Positions 23,158 to 31,486 of a DNA stretch of 64,000 nt are shown here, piece after piece (position 1 is the first letter of the stretch; the number at the start of each line of letters is the position of its first letter). Source of the DNA: Elusimicrobiota bacterium (GTDB taxonomy: Bacteria; Elusimicrobiota; Elusimicrobia; UBA1565; UBA9628). Location of the stretch: assembly GCA_003452935.1 (NCBI GenBank), contig DMMY01000011.1:24512-88511 (forward strand), written 5' to 3'. A program made the position numbers and the translations under genes. Below the pieces are notes generated by a model. It saw only the letters and a list, made by a program, of their open reading frames with translations, had not been told where the DNA came from and did no database searches.

Positions 23158-25019
23158 GCGTTCAAGACCTCGCGAATCTTGCCGAGTATCTCCTCCGGCG
23201 TAAAAGGTTTTGCGATGAAGGCCCCGTAATGGTCACGGACCGCCTTCTCGGATACAGCCGTGGCATAGCCGCTCATGAGCACGATCTTGGCATCCGGGCG
23301 CAACGTCCGGATGCGTTCGCATGCCTGTATCCCGTCAACCTCGGGCATCACAACGTCCAGAAACACTAAAGCGACTTTGTCCTGATTGGCCCGAAAAATC
23401 TCTACCGCCTCTCGGCCGTCCTTGGCGACTAGAAGAGCATAGTTATGAGGCTGAAGTATCCTGACCAGCATCTTCCTGATGACGGCCTCGTCATCGGCGA
23501 CGAGGATTGTCTGACGCCCCCGCTGCGCCCCCTGAGCCTTATCCTCGACAGTATCTGAAGATGGCTCTTTTACGCAGACAGGCAAGAAGAGCCGGAATGT
23601 CGTCTTGGGCTCGCATTGAACAGTTACGGTCCCGCCATGCTCTTTCATTATGGCGTAAACAATGGACAAGCCCAGTCCCCGGCTTTTGTCCGGGCCTTTG
23701 GTCGAAAAGAATGGCTCAAATATGCGGGGCAAGTCCTTGGGCGAAATTCCCGGCCCGCTGTCCGCGACCTCCAAGAGGACATATGGTCCGGGTGGCAGCG
23801 CGGAATGATCGCCGACCAGAGAGGTCCGCATCGCGATGCTGCGGGTCGCTATGGATAGCCGCCCAACGCCTTGCATGGCGTCGCGGGAATTAAGACAGAG
23901 ATTGAGCAACGCCTGTTCCATGTTGTCCGCGTTAGCGAGGACAGATGGAAGGCCAGGCGCAAGTTTTATGTCCAGTTGCGCGCTTTCCCCAATCATATCA
24001 GCCAGCATCTTCTTGTTCCGCTCAATGAGATCGTTAAGGTTCAGGATGGCCTTGGGGGATTGCCATCGTTGACCGAAAGCCAGCAGTTGACTGACAACGC
24101 TGGCGGCACGTTTTGACAACGCGATGATTTCGTCGACATCGGCATGGCTGGGGTGAGCTGCGCCCAAGTCCTTCTTGATCATGTAGGCGGAGCCCATTAC
24201 CCCGCTCAGCACGTTGTTAAACTCATGGGCAATCCCGCCGGCGAGACGCCCGATTGCCTCCATCTTATGAGACTCCAGGAAATGCTCCTCCATCCGCTTG
24301 CGCTCGGTGATGTCCAAAACAAACAACACCACGCCAACTATGTCTCCCTTCTCATCCCGATAAGGGACTTTATCGGTTTGGACCCACCGCTTCTCTCCGC
24401 TGGCGATTTGCATCTGCTCCACGATGCCCAGCTTGGGCTTGCCTGACATGATGACTTCCATGTCATCCCGGTGATATTCCTCAGCCTCATCAGGGAAAAG
24501 CTCGCGGCAGTTTTTCCCTTCGATTTTATTCTTGGATTTCCCAAAGGCCGCGGCAGCAGCCCGATTGACATGAAGAATGTTGTTCTTCGTGTCCTTATAC
24601 CAAATCATCGCGGGCACGGAATCCAGGATAGTCTGGTATTCCAGTTGAAGATTGCGAAATTTAACCTCCGACCGCTTGAGCGCGGTCATGTCACGGGAGA
24701 TGCCCATCACGGCTCGAGTCGCGCCTGCGTCGTCCTTCATGGGAACCAACCATGTCCCCAGCCAAACCGGTCCACGCGCTAAAACGACCTCGCCTTCCGC
24801 ATAAAAGGGCTTGCCGCTATCAAAGACGCGCTTGATGCTCTTTTCTTGCTTCTCTACGACCGTCGGCGGGAACACCGTATGATGCACCGTGCCGATAATG
24901 TCTTCCGGTTTGCGATTAAGTTGGCGTGCGGCAAACCTATTCACGTATTCGAAACGCCCAGCCCGGTTGATGATGAAAATCGAATCCTGTGCCGCTTCCG
25001 CGAATGGCTGGCGCTTCAT
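23154..25019 (-). CDS. Hybrid sensor histidine kinase (PAS-PAS-HisKA-HATPase-REC)
   Basis: 621 aa, soluble. PAS1 about residues 7-118 (DSIFIINRAGRFEYVNRFA), PAS2 about 125-243 (SVPAMIWYKDTKNNILHVNR). The HisKA domain has GRLAGGIAHEFNNVL with the phospho-accepting His near 265. The ATPase domain has N-box LNLCLNSRDAM, DSGPGI and RGLGLSIVYAI. A C-terminal receiver (about 500-620) carries ILVADDEAV and VFLDVVMPEVDG. No membrane segment, so it senses a cytosolic cue through PAS. The ATG at 25019 is chosen over 25070 because GGGAG lies about 7 nt before it. Coupled to the receiver gene downstream. Confidence 0.9.
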   Translation of the reverse strand: MKRQPFAEAAQDSIFIINRAGRFEYVNRFAARQLNRKPEDIIGTVHHTVFPPTVVEKQEKSIKRVFDSGKPFYAEGEVVLARGPVWLGTWLVPMKDDAGATRAVMGISRDMTALKRSEVKFRNLQLEYQTILDSVPAMIWYKDTKNNILHVNRAAAAAFGKSKNKIEGKNCRELFPDEAEEYHRDDMEVIMSGKPKLGIVEQMQIASGEKRWVQTDKVPYRDEKGDIVGVVLFVLDITERKRMEEHFLESHKMEAIGRLAGGIAHEFNNVLSGVMGSAYMIKKDLGAAHPSHADVDEIIALSKRAASVVSQLLAFGQRWQSPKAILNLNDLIERNKKMLADMIGESAQLDIKLAPGLPSVLANADNMEQALLNLCLNSRDAMQGVGRLSIATRSIAMRTSLVGDHSALPPGPYVLLEVADSGPGISPKDLPRIFEPFFSTKGPDKSRGLGLSIVYAIMKEHGGTVTVQCEPKTTFRLFLPVCVKEPSSDTVEDKAQGAQRGRQTILVADDEAVIRKMLVRILQPHNYALLVAKDGREAVEIFRANQDKVALVFLDVVMPEVDGIQACERIRTLRPDAKIVLMSGYATAVSEKAVRDHYGAFIAKPFTPEEILGKIREVLNA

Positions 25020-25089
25020 GAAGAACTCCCTAAAATCAGAATATGCCGATATAAATTGACATAGTACCATTTAACAAAAACTTAACCGC

Positions 25090-25650
25090 CTAATAAATCC
25101 CGCGCACGAGGCCGCGCACGTCCGCCCGCGAGGCAAAAGGCCGGGGCTCCCCGGTCCGGGGGTCTTTCCAGACCGAGGAGTCGCGGGACTCGTCGCGATT
25201 GTCGCCCAGCAGGAATAGGCGGCCCTGCGGAACCGTCAACGGCGCCAGGGCGTCGCCTTCCAGCCGCTCCTGGGCCCGGGAATGAAACGCGTAGGGTTCC
25301 TCCAGCTCGCGGCCGTTGACGAAGACCCGCTTTTCGCGCAATTCCACGACATCCCCGGACAGGGCCACGATCCTCTTGATGACATCCAACTTGGGATTTT
25401 CCGGGGAACGCAGGACCACGATGTCGAATCGGCGCATGGGACGCAGGCGCAGGGTCATCTTGTCGAGAAGAAGGTAGGATCCCACATGGAGGGTGGGCTC
25501 CATGGACGGACTGGCCACGGAAATGGGCTCGATGATCCACCAACGGATGGGCATGACCACGGCCAGGGTGGCCGCGATCAAAAACAGCAATCGCAAAAAG
25601 CTGACAGTCCCGTCTGGTTCAGCCCGGCTCAAGGTCTTCGGACGTCCCAA
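25090..25650 (-). CDS. lepB: Signal peptidase I
   Basis: 186 aa. One N-terminal membrane segment (LRLLFLIAATLAVVMPIRWW), the catalytic Ser in VASPSMEPTL, the general-base Lys in LDVIKRIVAL, and GDNRDESRDS. Cleaves Sec/Tat signal peptides at the outer face of the inner membrane; the window holds many likely substrates. It sits 12 bp downstream of the lipoprotein gene. Confidence 0.93.
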   Translation of the reverse strand: MGRPKTLSRAEPDGTVSFLRLLFLIAATLAVVMPIRWWIIEPISVASPSMEPTLHVGSYLLLDKMTLRLRPMRRFDIVVLRSPENPKLDVIKRIVALSGDVVELREKRVFVNGRELEEPYAFHSRAQERLEGDALAPLTVPQGRLFLLGDNRDESRDSSVWKDPRTGEPRPFASRADVRGLVRGIY

Positions 25651-25662
25651 AACCTCGACAAG

Positions 25663-26133
25663 TTAGCCGCCGCGCAGCTGCCAGCGGCACTGCGCGATCA
25701 AGTCCGCGGCAAGCTTGACCAGCATCTTCGCCCGTCCCGTGGTTTCAACGTAAGCGCTGCCGTTGAAGGACGTCATCTCGCGCGGCCCCAGGTCGCGGTC
25801 GAGCTCGCGCAGATCCTTGCGGAAATCCTCGAGTTCCTTCGCCTTTTTCTCGCCGCACAGGCGCTGGGCGTAGTCGCGCAGGGCTTGGCCGGCCTGCTCC
25901 AGCCGGTCCGCCGCGGCCTGGCGCTCCGTCGTAGGCGTGCTGAAATTCTTCGCGGACGCGTTGTAAGCCTGCGCGGCCTCCCGAAACTCCCCAAGCTCCG
26001 GCGGAGCCGGTGTGCGCGGGCCGCCGCAGGCCGCCAGGCTTAGCGACGCGGCCCAGACGCCCGCGACGAACGCCAACGTCTTGAGCGCGATTGCTCCTGG
26101 TTCTCCTTCAACCATTTCCGCCACCTCCCTCAT
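25663..26133 (-). CDS. Small lipoprotein of unknown function
   Basis: 156 aa. Hydrophobic segment TLAFVAGVWAASLSLAAC ends in a lipobox-like LAAC followed by GGP, so Cys36 is probably lipidated. The mature part is helical and charged, with no known family. Two starts compete: the ATG at 26133 has TTAAAT (extended TGC) 7 nt upstream, while the ATG at 26115 has GGGAGG 8 nt upstream. The longer form is given. It is followed closely by lepB. Confidence 0.65.
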   Translation of the reverse strand: MREVAEMVEGEPGAIALKTLAFVAGVWAASLSLAACGGPRTPAPPELGEFREAAQAYNASAKNFSTPTTERQAAADRLEQAGQALRDYAQRLCGEKKAKELEDFRKDLRELDRDLGPREMTSFNGSAYVETTGRAKMLVKLAADLIAQCRWQLRGG

Positions 26134-26140
26134 GCCGTAG

Positions 26141-26149
26141 ATTTAAGCA
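26141..26149 (-). promoter_or_regulatory. Extended -10 (TGCTTAAAT) of the lipoprotein-lepB unit
   Basis: Seven bases separate the hexamer from the ATG at 26133. If this start is used the mRNA is leaderless; if the ATG at 26115 is used, the leader is about 18 nt and contains GGGAGG. Confidence 0.4.
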
Positions 26150-26247
26150 ATTTTCAGCATGGCGGCCGATGATTTTTCGGAAAAACCGCGCCGAACATGG
26201 TATGATGGCTTCGACGTTGAGGACCGCTTTCTTGCTGGAGGCGCATG

Positions 26248-26895
26248 ATGCTTGGGCGACATTCCGCCGCTGGGAAGACGTTCATCATTGCCTTTTTCCT
26301 GGCCTTATGGATCGGGGAAGGTTCGCTCTTGTCGGCATCCGCCATGCGCCTGCCCCAATCCCCGTTCAAGGCCGAAAAGAAGCTGGGCCGCTGGCTCAAG
26401 AGGGAGCCTTCCGTGCGCGAGAAGATCTCCCGGATCATTGCCCAGAACCCGGCCGCGGGAAGCTACGCCTTTCCGGCCGCGCTCGCCGAAATGGGCCTCA
26501 AGGACGCTCTGGCCGACATCCCCGCCGTCGAGGAACGCCGGACGGGCGCGTCCCGGCCCCGGCCCATGGGTTGCGCGAACTTTTCCGAGTGCCGGCTGCC
26601 GCCCCTGGAATTGGACACCGTCTCGGGGGAGCCCTTGGAGCCGGCGATCCAGGCCATGCTGCGGCCTTGGCTGTGGCTGGCCGAAGCCGTCGGCCGCCGT
26701 CTCGTCTTGACGCCGCCCCAGTCGGGGGAAGGCGCGCAGCTCCTAGCCATGTCTTTGCAGGACTGCGGCGTCGGCGACGTCCGCCTCAACGTGGAAGCCC
26801 GGCCGGGAGGCGGCTTTCGCATCTGGTTTGACCAGGGGATGGCGTTGGCCGAGGCCTATGCCCGGCAACGCGGCCGGGAAACCGCGTCTTACTGA
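26248..26895 (+). CDS. Exported protein of unknown function
   Basis: 215 aa. Signal peptide includes TFIIAFFLALWIGEGSLLSASA. The mature protein is basic then mixed, with no recognised domain; one short block has two Cys (MGCANFSECRLPP). The second of two tandem ATGs (26248) has the better spacing from GGAGG. Upstream, TGGTATGAT at 26198-26206 looks like an extended -10. It stands alone before the first pilin cassette, and a link to it is unproven. Confidence 0.65.
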   Translation: MLGRHSAAGKTFIIAFFLALWIGEGSLLSASAMRLPQSPFKAEKKLGRWLKREPSVREKISRIIAQNPAAGSYAFPAALAEMGLKDALADIPAVEERRTGASRPRPMGCANFSECRLPPLELDTVSGEPLEPAIQAMLRPWLWLAEAVGRRLVLTPPQSGEGAQLLAMSLQDCGVGDVRLNVEARPGGGFRIWFDQGMALAEAYARQRGRETASY

Positions 26896-27084
26896 CCCAA
26901 CTGTCGGCGGACCAGGATCTCAACGATTCTTTTCCTCAAAATTTCCGGTCGAGTCAACCGCGGGTTTCTGACATCTCCTGACGCGCAATGACTTCATTTC
27001 CTTGATTTTTCAAAGCAAACACCCTATACTCTTTATGACCCCCGCTGTCCCGCCGAGAGCCGGAGGGAATTTTTTATTGCCCCT
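26896..27084 (+). promoter_or_regulatory. Intergenic region with promoter of pilin cassette 1
   Basis: TTGATT (27002-27007), 17-base spacer, TATACT (27025-27030). Transcription would start near 27037. CGGAGGG (27061-27067) is 17 nt from the ATG at 27085, too far for that start; an in-frame ATT at 27076 would be correctly spaced, so the true start codon is uncertain. Nothing else is seen in the gap. Confidence 0.55.
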
Positions 27085-29691
27085 ATGATAATCCGTCGCT
27101 CGCGCGGCGTCACCCTGACCGAACTCATGGTGGCCGTCAGCTTGTTGAGCGTGGGCATCCTCGCCTTCTTCGGCGCCTTCAATTACATCACCAAATCCAT
27201 ACAAATATCCCGGGCCCGGACCCTGGCCGCAAACCTTGCCCAGGAAAAAGTCGAGTCCCTGAAGAACTCCACTTACTACCAACTCCTCATAACCACCGAC
27301 GTCACCACGGATAACAGCTTCAGCCCGGCGTTGATTTACGACGACGTGAACTATCCTCCGGAAAGCATAAACATCGGGGGCATGATTTTCGATCGATACA
27401 CATTCGTTTCCCTGGCCCAGATCGACAACAACGTGATTTCCACCGTGACGTACACGTTCCCGGACACGGGCATGAAACAGATCACGGTGACCGTGGCCTG
27501 GACGCAAGGCGGAGAGCGCAAGCGCTGGTCCCTGTCGAACCTATTGGAGAATCCCTTCGTAAACCCCTTGGACGCCTCTTTCTCCGGCACCATTTCAAGC
27601 GCCGTCACCGGGACGCCCATCGCCGGCGCCTTGGTCCGCATCCAGGAAAATCCGGACTGGAACGCCGTAACGGACGGCGATGGCAAATACAGTTTCCGCG
27701 TCTATCACGGTTCCTACACCATCCAAGCCTCTTCCGCCGGCTGGTATCCCGCGAGCTCCAGCGTCCAAAGCGCCCCCACCGGCTCCAACGTGACGGTGGA
27801 CATGCAGCTCACGCAGATCGCCTCGGGCTCGATCGCCGGGATCGCCTGGCTCAACCCCAATTTGCTCATCAGCCAGGTCGTCATATCGACCCCGCAAGCG
27901 CAACAGAACGGATTCGTCGTGCAGTACGTCGAACTCTATAACCCGACCACGTCCGCCATCACCATAGGAGGCGACCCCCCGCCCGTCAAACTCAAAATGA
28001 ACAGCACCTGCTCGGGCAACACGCGATGCGACGACGCGACCTACGGCATCAAGCTCGACTACGTCCGATCCTCCGTGCCCGCCTACGGCTATTACCTCAT
28101 CGCCAATACCAACACCTTTTCAGTGGCCGGAGTCCTGGTCACCGCCGACGCGGTCTTCGCGGATGACGCGGACAACTACTGCGCCGGCCACCCCGTGAGA
28201 TGGAACTTGGGGGCATCTCCCGTCGAGAAGCAGATTTTCAATTCCTCGCACAACGCGTGCGTCCAGCTGGAGAATCTCGCGGGAGACACCGTCGACACCG
28301 TGGGCTGGAGCCACGGCGGCATCAGCCCTCCGAACTGCGGGACCTTCATCGACCTCAATGCTTTCGGCGGATTGCACTGGGGCAGCCAACTGGTCCGCGT
28401 CTCATCGCCCGCCGCCAGCGATCATGACATCGACGCTTACGGCCGGGCCTATGACTCTGGAGAGAACACCAAGGATTTCATCTATCCCTCGATCGCCGGC
28501 CACGACACCATTCTATTGCCGCCCTATTCCGCGACATCATCGACCAAGCCCCCCATCTCGGGCAAGCCCGCTATCGCCGCCTATATCGACGCCAACGATC
28601 CTCTTTCCGGCTCGACGCAAACCTACATCGCCTATATCGACAGCGGCAGCCTGAGCCTGCCCTACGCCGCCTTCCGACTCAACGGCGTGAGCACCGGGGT
28701 CTGGACCGTGGAGATCGCCAGCAGTTCCTGGTTCCGCGAAATCACGGGCGCCACGGTCACGGCCCGGGGGCTCACGTTCGTTCCCAATTCCACCACGACC
28801 CCGTCCTGGACCGTCGCCGACCATGTCGGAGTCTCCCTCGACAGCTCGAGCCTCAACGGCTTCGTTTCGGGCACGGTGACCAACATCTCGGGCAGACCCA
28901 TACCCGCCATCACCGTAAAAATAGGCAGCACCCCGAAAACCACGGGGCCCAACGGCACGTACTTCACCTCCGTCTCCAGCGGGCCGGTGTCCGTCGTCGC
29001 CAACCCCGGCAACGCCGACCCCGCTTACATGCAAGCCATCGCCATGCCCACCGTCGAAACCGGCCAAATCACGCTCCAGGACTTCACCCTTTCGCAGGGC
29101 GGAGTCGTGCGCGGTTTCGTGACGGCGGGCACCACCCCGTTGCCCAATATCGTAGTGACCGCCAACATAGGCGGCAACCAATACGGCGCGGGAACCTCGG
29201 GCGCCACGGGCATGTTCAATATCAAGAATCTCTCCACCGGCACCTTCACGATCAGGCCGGCCCTGGAAATCGGGCAGGACAGCACTCCCGACTCCCGGAC
29301 CGCCATCGTCACCAGCGCGAACACCATCGACATCGGGACTTTCACGATCTCCGGAGCCTTCGGCGTCATCACCGGCCGGGTCAATTCCTCGGTGGACGGG
29401 TCGAATATCACCACGGGCGCGCTCATCGTCGCCGCCACCAGCGACCCGCCCAACCCTCCCTGGTCGGTCTGCGGCTCCAGCGCGCCGGCCCTGACTCCAT
29501 TCTATACCGCATCCAGCCGGGCGGACGGCACCTACGTCATGTCCGTGCGCGGAGGCACCTCCTATTATTTGAGAATCTATTACCCGATCGTGGACCTCAA
29601 GACCGGGGTCCTCAGTCTCCAGCAAAAGAGCTACAGCGGCGTTTCGGTCGGCGTCAGCAGCGCGACCACGCAGGATCTGGTGGTGCCATGA
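27085..29691 (+). CDS. Giant pilin-like protein with lamin-tail and carboxypeptidase-regulatory-like domains
   Basis: 868 aa. Type III (prepilin) signal: basic leader IIRRSRG, then VTLTELMVAVSLLSVGILAF with Glu at +5. The rest is far larger than a pilin. Carboxypeptidase-regulatory/Ig-like repeats occur at about 160-245 (FSGTISSAVTGTPIAGALVR) and several times after 585 (GFVSGTVTNISGRPIPAI, GVVRGFVTAGTTPLPNIVV, GVITGRVNSSVDGS). A lamin-tail-like domain lies at about 255-445 (VVQYVELYNPTTSAITIGG). It is probably a minor pilin displayed at a pilus or pseudopilus tip, perhaps an adhesin. It overlaps the next gene by ATGA. Confidence 0.8.
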   Translation: MIIRRSRGVTLTELMVAVSLLSVGILAFFGAFNYITKSIQISRARTLAANLAQEKVESLKNSTYYQLLITTDVTTDNSFSPALIYDDVNYPPESINIGGMIFDRYTFVSLAQIDNNVISTVTYTFPDTGMKQITVTVAWTQGGERKRWSLSNLLENPFVNPLDASFSGTISSAVTGTPIAGALVRIQENPDWNAVTDGDGKYSFRVYHGSYTIQASSAGWYPASSSVQSAPTGSNVTVDMQLTQIASGSIAGIAWLNPNLLISQVVISTPQAQQNGFVVQYVELYNPTTSAITIGGDPPPVKLKMNSTCSGNTRCDDATYGIKLDYVRSSVPAYGYYLIANTNTFSVAGVLVTADAVFADDADNYCAGHPVRWNLGASPVEKQIFNSSHNACVQLENLAGDTVDTVGWSHGGISPPNCGTFIDLNAFGGLHWGSQLVRVSSPAASDHDIDAYGRAYDSGENTKDFIYPSIAGHDTILLPPYSATSSTKPPISGKPAIAAYIDANDPLSGSTQTYIAYIDSGSLSLPYAAFRLNGVSTGVWTVEIASSSWFREITGATVTARGLTFVPNSTTTPSWTVADHVGVSLDSSSLNGFVSGTVTNISGRPIPAITVKIGSTPKTTGPNGTYFTSVSSGPVSVVANPGNADPAYMQAIAMPTVETGQITLQDFTLSQGGVVRGFVTAGTTPLPNIVVTANIGGNQYGAGTSGATGMFNIKNLSTGTFTIRPALEIGQDSTPDSRTAIVTSANTIDIGTFTISGAFGVITGRVNSSVDGSNITTGALIVAATSDPPNPPWSVCGSSAPALTPFYTASSRADGTYVMSVRGGTSYYLRIYYPIVDLKTGVLSLQQKSYSGVSVGVSSATTQDLVVP

Positions 29692-30194
29692 AGACCCTGG
29701 GCCTGCGCCGGCGCGGCGGCTACACCCTCAGCGAACTCATGATCGTGGTCGCCATTTTGGGCGCCCTCTCATCCGTGGGCCCGATCCTGCTCCTTAATCT
29801 GAACAATTTCTACCTGACGACCACGGCCCGCAGCGAGGTCCAGCGCGACGCGCGCGTGGCCCTCGACAACATCAACCGGTTCCTGCGCCAAGGCGTGGCC
29901 TCCTCGATTACCATCGACACGCCCGCAAGCAACGGCGGCCCCTACTCGCGCATCCGCTTCCTGCATGTGGACAACCGCGCGATCCAGTTTTATCAAAACG
30001 GCAACCGTCTGATCCGAAGCATCAACGGAAACGAATCCACCATCAGCGGAAATCTGCTTTACGTCGCTTTTTCCTATCCGCGCAGCGACGATCCCTCGAT
30101 CGTGAGCGTATCCATGACCATGGGCAAGAACGTCCAGCTCGGCCAGCGCAAGGTCCTGGAGCTGACCATCCAAAAAGTGCGTATCATGAACTGA
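29688..30194 (+). CDS. PilW/GspJ-like minor pilin
   Basis: 168 aa. Prepilin leader MKTLGLRRRGG, cleavage before YTLSELMIVVAILGALSSVG with Glu at +5, then an amphipathic helix and a beta-rich C-terminal part (SRIRFLHVDNRAIQFYQNGN). The size and the internal pattern (RDARVALDNINRFLRQ) fit PilW/GspJ-type pseudopilins. Coupled to the giant pilin upstream and followed at one base by the PilX-like gene. Confidence 0.8.
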   Translation: MKTLGLRRRGGYTLSELMIVVAILGALSSVGPILLLNLNNFYLTTTARSEVQRDARVALDNINRFLRQGVASSITIDTPASNGGPYSRIRFLHVDNRAIQFYQNGNRLIRSINGNESTISGNLLYVAFSYPRSDDPSIVSVSMTMGKNVQLGQRKVLELTIQKVRIMN

Positions 30195-30195
30195 C

Positions 30196-31470
30196 ATGCG
30201 CCAAACCCCGGCTAGCCGTTTTCCCGCCCCAGCCCGGCCCGGACAGGTCCTGGCCGGGGTCATCGTCTTGCTGCTCATCCTGAGCATACTCGTCCCGGCC
30301 ATGATCAGCTTCGTGATGAACGAGTCCAAATGGACGGCCAAGGAATCGCGCAACACCACGGCCTTGCACCTGGCCGAAGCCGGCATCGAAAAAGGCTATT
30401 TGGCCATCTCCCAAAGTTCCGCGACCTGGTACAACCTGCAAAAAGGCCAGCTGCTTGCCGGACTCCAATTCAACACCGCGTTCACGGACATTCCCGGAGG
30501 ACGCTATACCATTTCCATCACCAGCGGCCCGCTCAAGAACCAGGCGACCGTCATCAGCGTGGGAATAGACAATCTCAACCGGGAATCGCGGGCTCTCAAG
30601 GCCGTTTATGCCAGCGCGCCCTTGGAAGACATCGCTATCATCGGAGGAAACGGCGTAGTCGTGACCGGCAACAACATGGAGGTTGAATGGGGCTCCGTCG
30701 TCAGCCAAGGCGCCATCAGCACGGGCGGCAAGAACCACCCGCAGTTCTGGAGCACCGGCGCCATAGACCACGACACCAACGGCGCGACTCCCCCCAACTG
30801 CGACACCCCAAGCTGCCACTGGTGGCACTCCTATAACGCCAACTTGCCGCCTTTTCCGACCCTTGATTTCAACTTTTACATGAGCTCGGCCATAGCCAGC
30901 GGCACTGGACCCTGCGGGGCCTATTACGTCAACGGCAACAAAAGCGGCTCCTGCACGGACGCCAGCGGCAATCCTTACTATGTGACCGGGAAATGGACCA
31001 ACTTTGCAGGCGACATCCACGGAGTCGTCATCGTGCTGGGAGACGTCGAGACGCCCAACGGCAACATAAACGGCGCCAGCGAAAGCGTGCTCTTGCCGCA
31101 AAAAGCGTGGAAGCAGTACAGCAATGATTGGGCCTTTTACTTGGCCGCCAACTGGGACTCAACCGCTCCAGCCGCCTTTCCAGGCATCACCGCCCCCTAT
31201 CTCTCGCCGGCCAACCAGTACGTCACCATCACCCCGACCATTCACGGAGTCCTCTATGTGGGCGGGGACTTCACCGGCCCCACCGGCGGCGGCAACTCCG
31301 ACTTAGTCTACGGAGTCATCTTTGTCAAAGGCACGGTTCATCTCAACATGAACTCCCATGTCAAAATTTATTATGCCGGAGACATCGCTTCGGACATTCA
31401 ATGGTCGCAGCCCTGCCTTTACCGGGCCTCCTGGCAAGACACCCTTACCCCCTGGCCGACGGGCCTTTGA
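30196..31470 (+). CDS. PilX-like exported protein with beta-helix-type C-terminus
   Basis: 424 aa. PilX-type N-terminus: a short basic region, one hydrophobic helix (QVLAGVIVLLLILSILVPAM), then TTALHLAEAGIEKGYLAI, the AEAG signature of PilX/PulG-associated proteins. No canonical prepilin Glu. The C-terminal half is Gly/Asn-rich with repeated short strands (GGNGVVVTGNNMEVEWGSVV, IHGVLYVGGDFTGPTGGG), suggesting a beta-solenoid. Last gene of cassette 1; the cassette 2 homologue is at 40269. Confidence 0.75.
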   Translation: MRQTPASRFPAPARPGQVLAGVIVLLLILSILVPAMISFVMNESKWTAKESRNTTALHLAEAGIEKGYLAISQSSATWYNLQKGQLLAGLQFNTAFTDIPGGRYTISITSGPLKNQATVISVGIDNLNRESRALKAVYASAPLEDIAIIGGNGVVVTGNNMEVEWGSVVSQGAISTGGKNHPQFWSTGAIDHDTNGATPPNCDTPSCHWWHSYNANLPPFPTLDFNFYMSSAIASGTGPCGAYYVNGNKSGSCTDASGNPYYVTGKWTNFAGDIHGVVIVLGDVETPNGNINGASESVLLPQKAWKQYSNDWAFYLAANWDSTAPAAFPGITAPYLSPANQYVTITPTIHGVLYVGGDFTGPTGGGNSDLVYGVIFVKGTVHLNMNSHVKIYYAGDIASDIQWSQPCLYRASWQDTLTPWPTGL

Positions 31471-31486
31471 GCCCCTCCCGGTTGAT

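Noticed and set aside
28537..29625. 362-aa open frame antisense to the giant pilin
   Set aside because: Arg/Gly-rich antisense shadow of a well-supported coupled gene; no recognisable motif or ribosome site.
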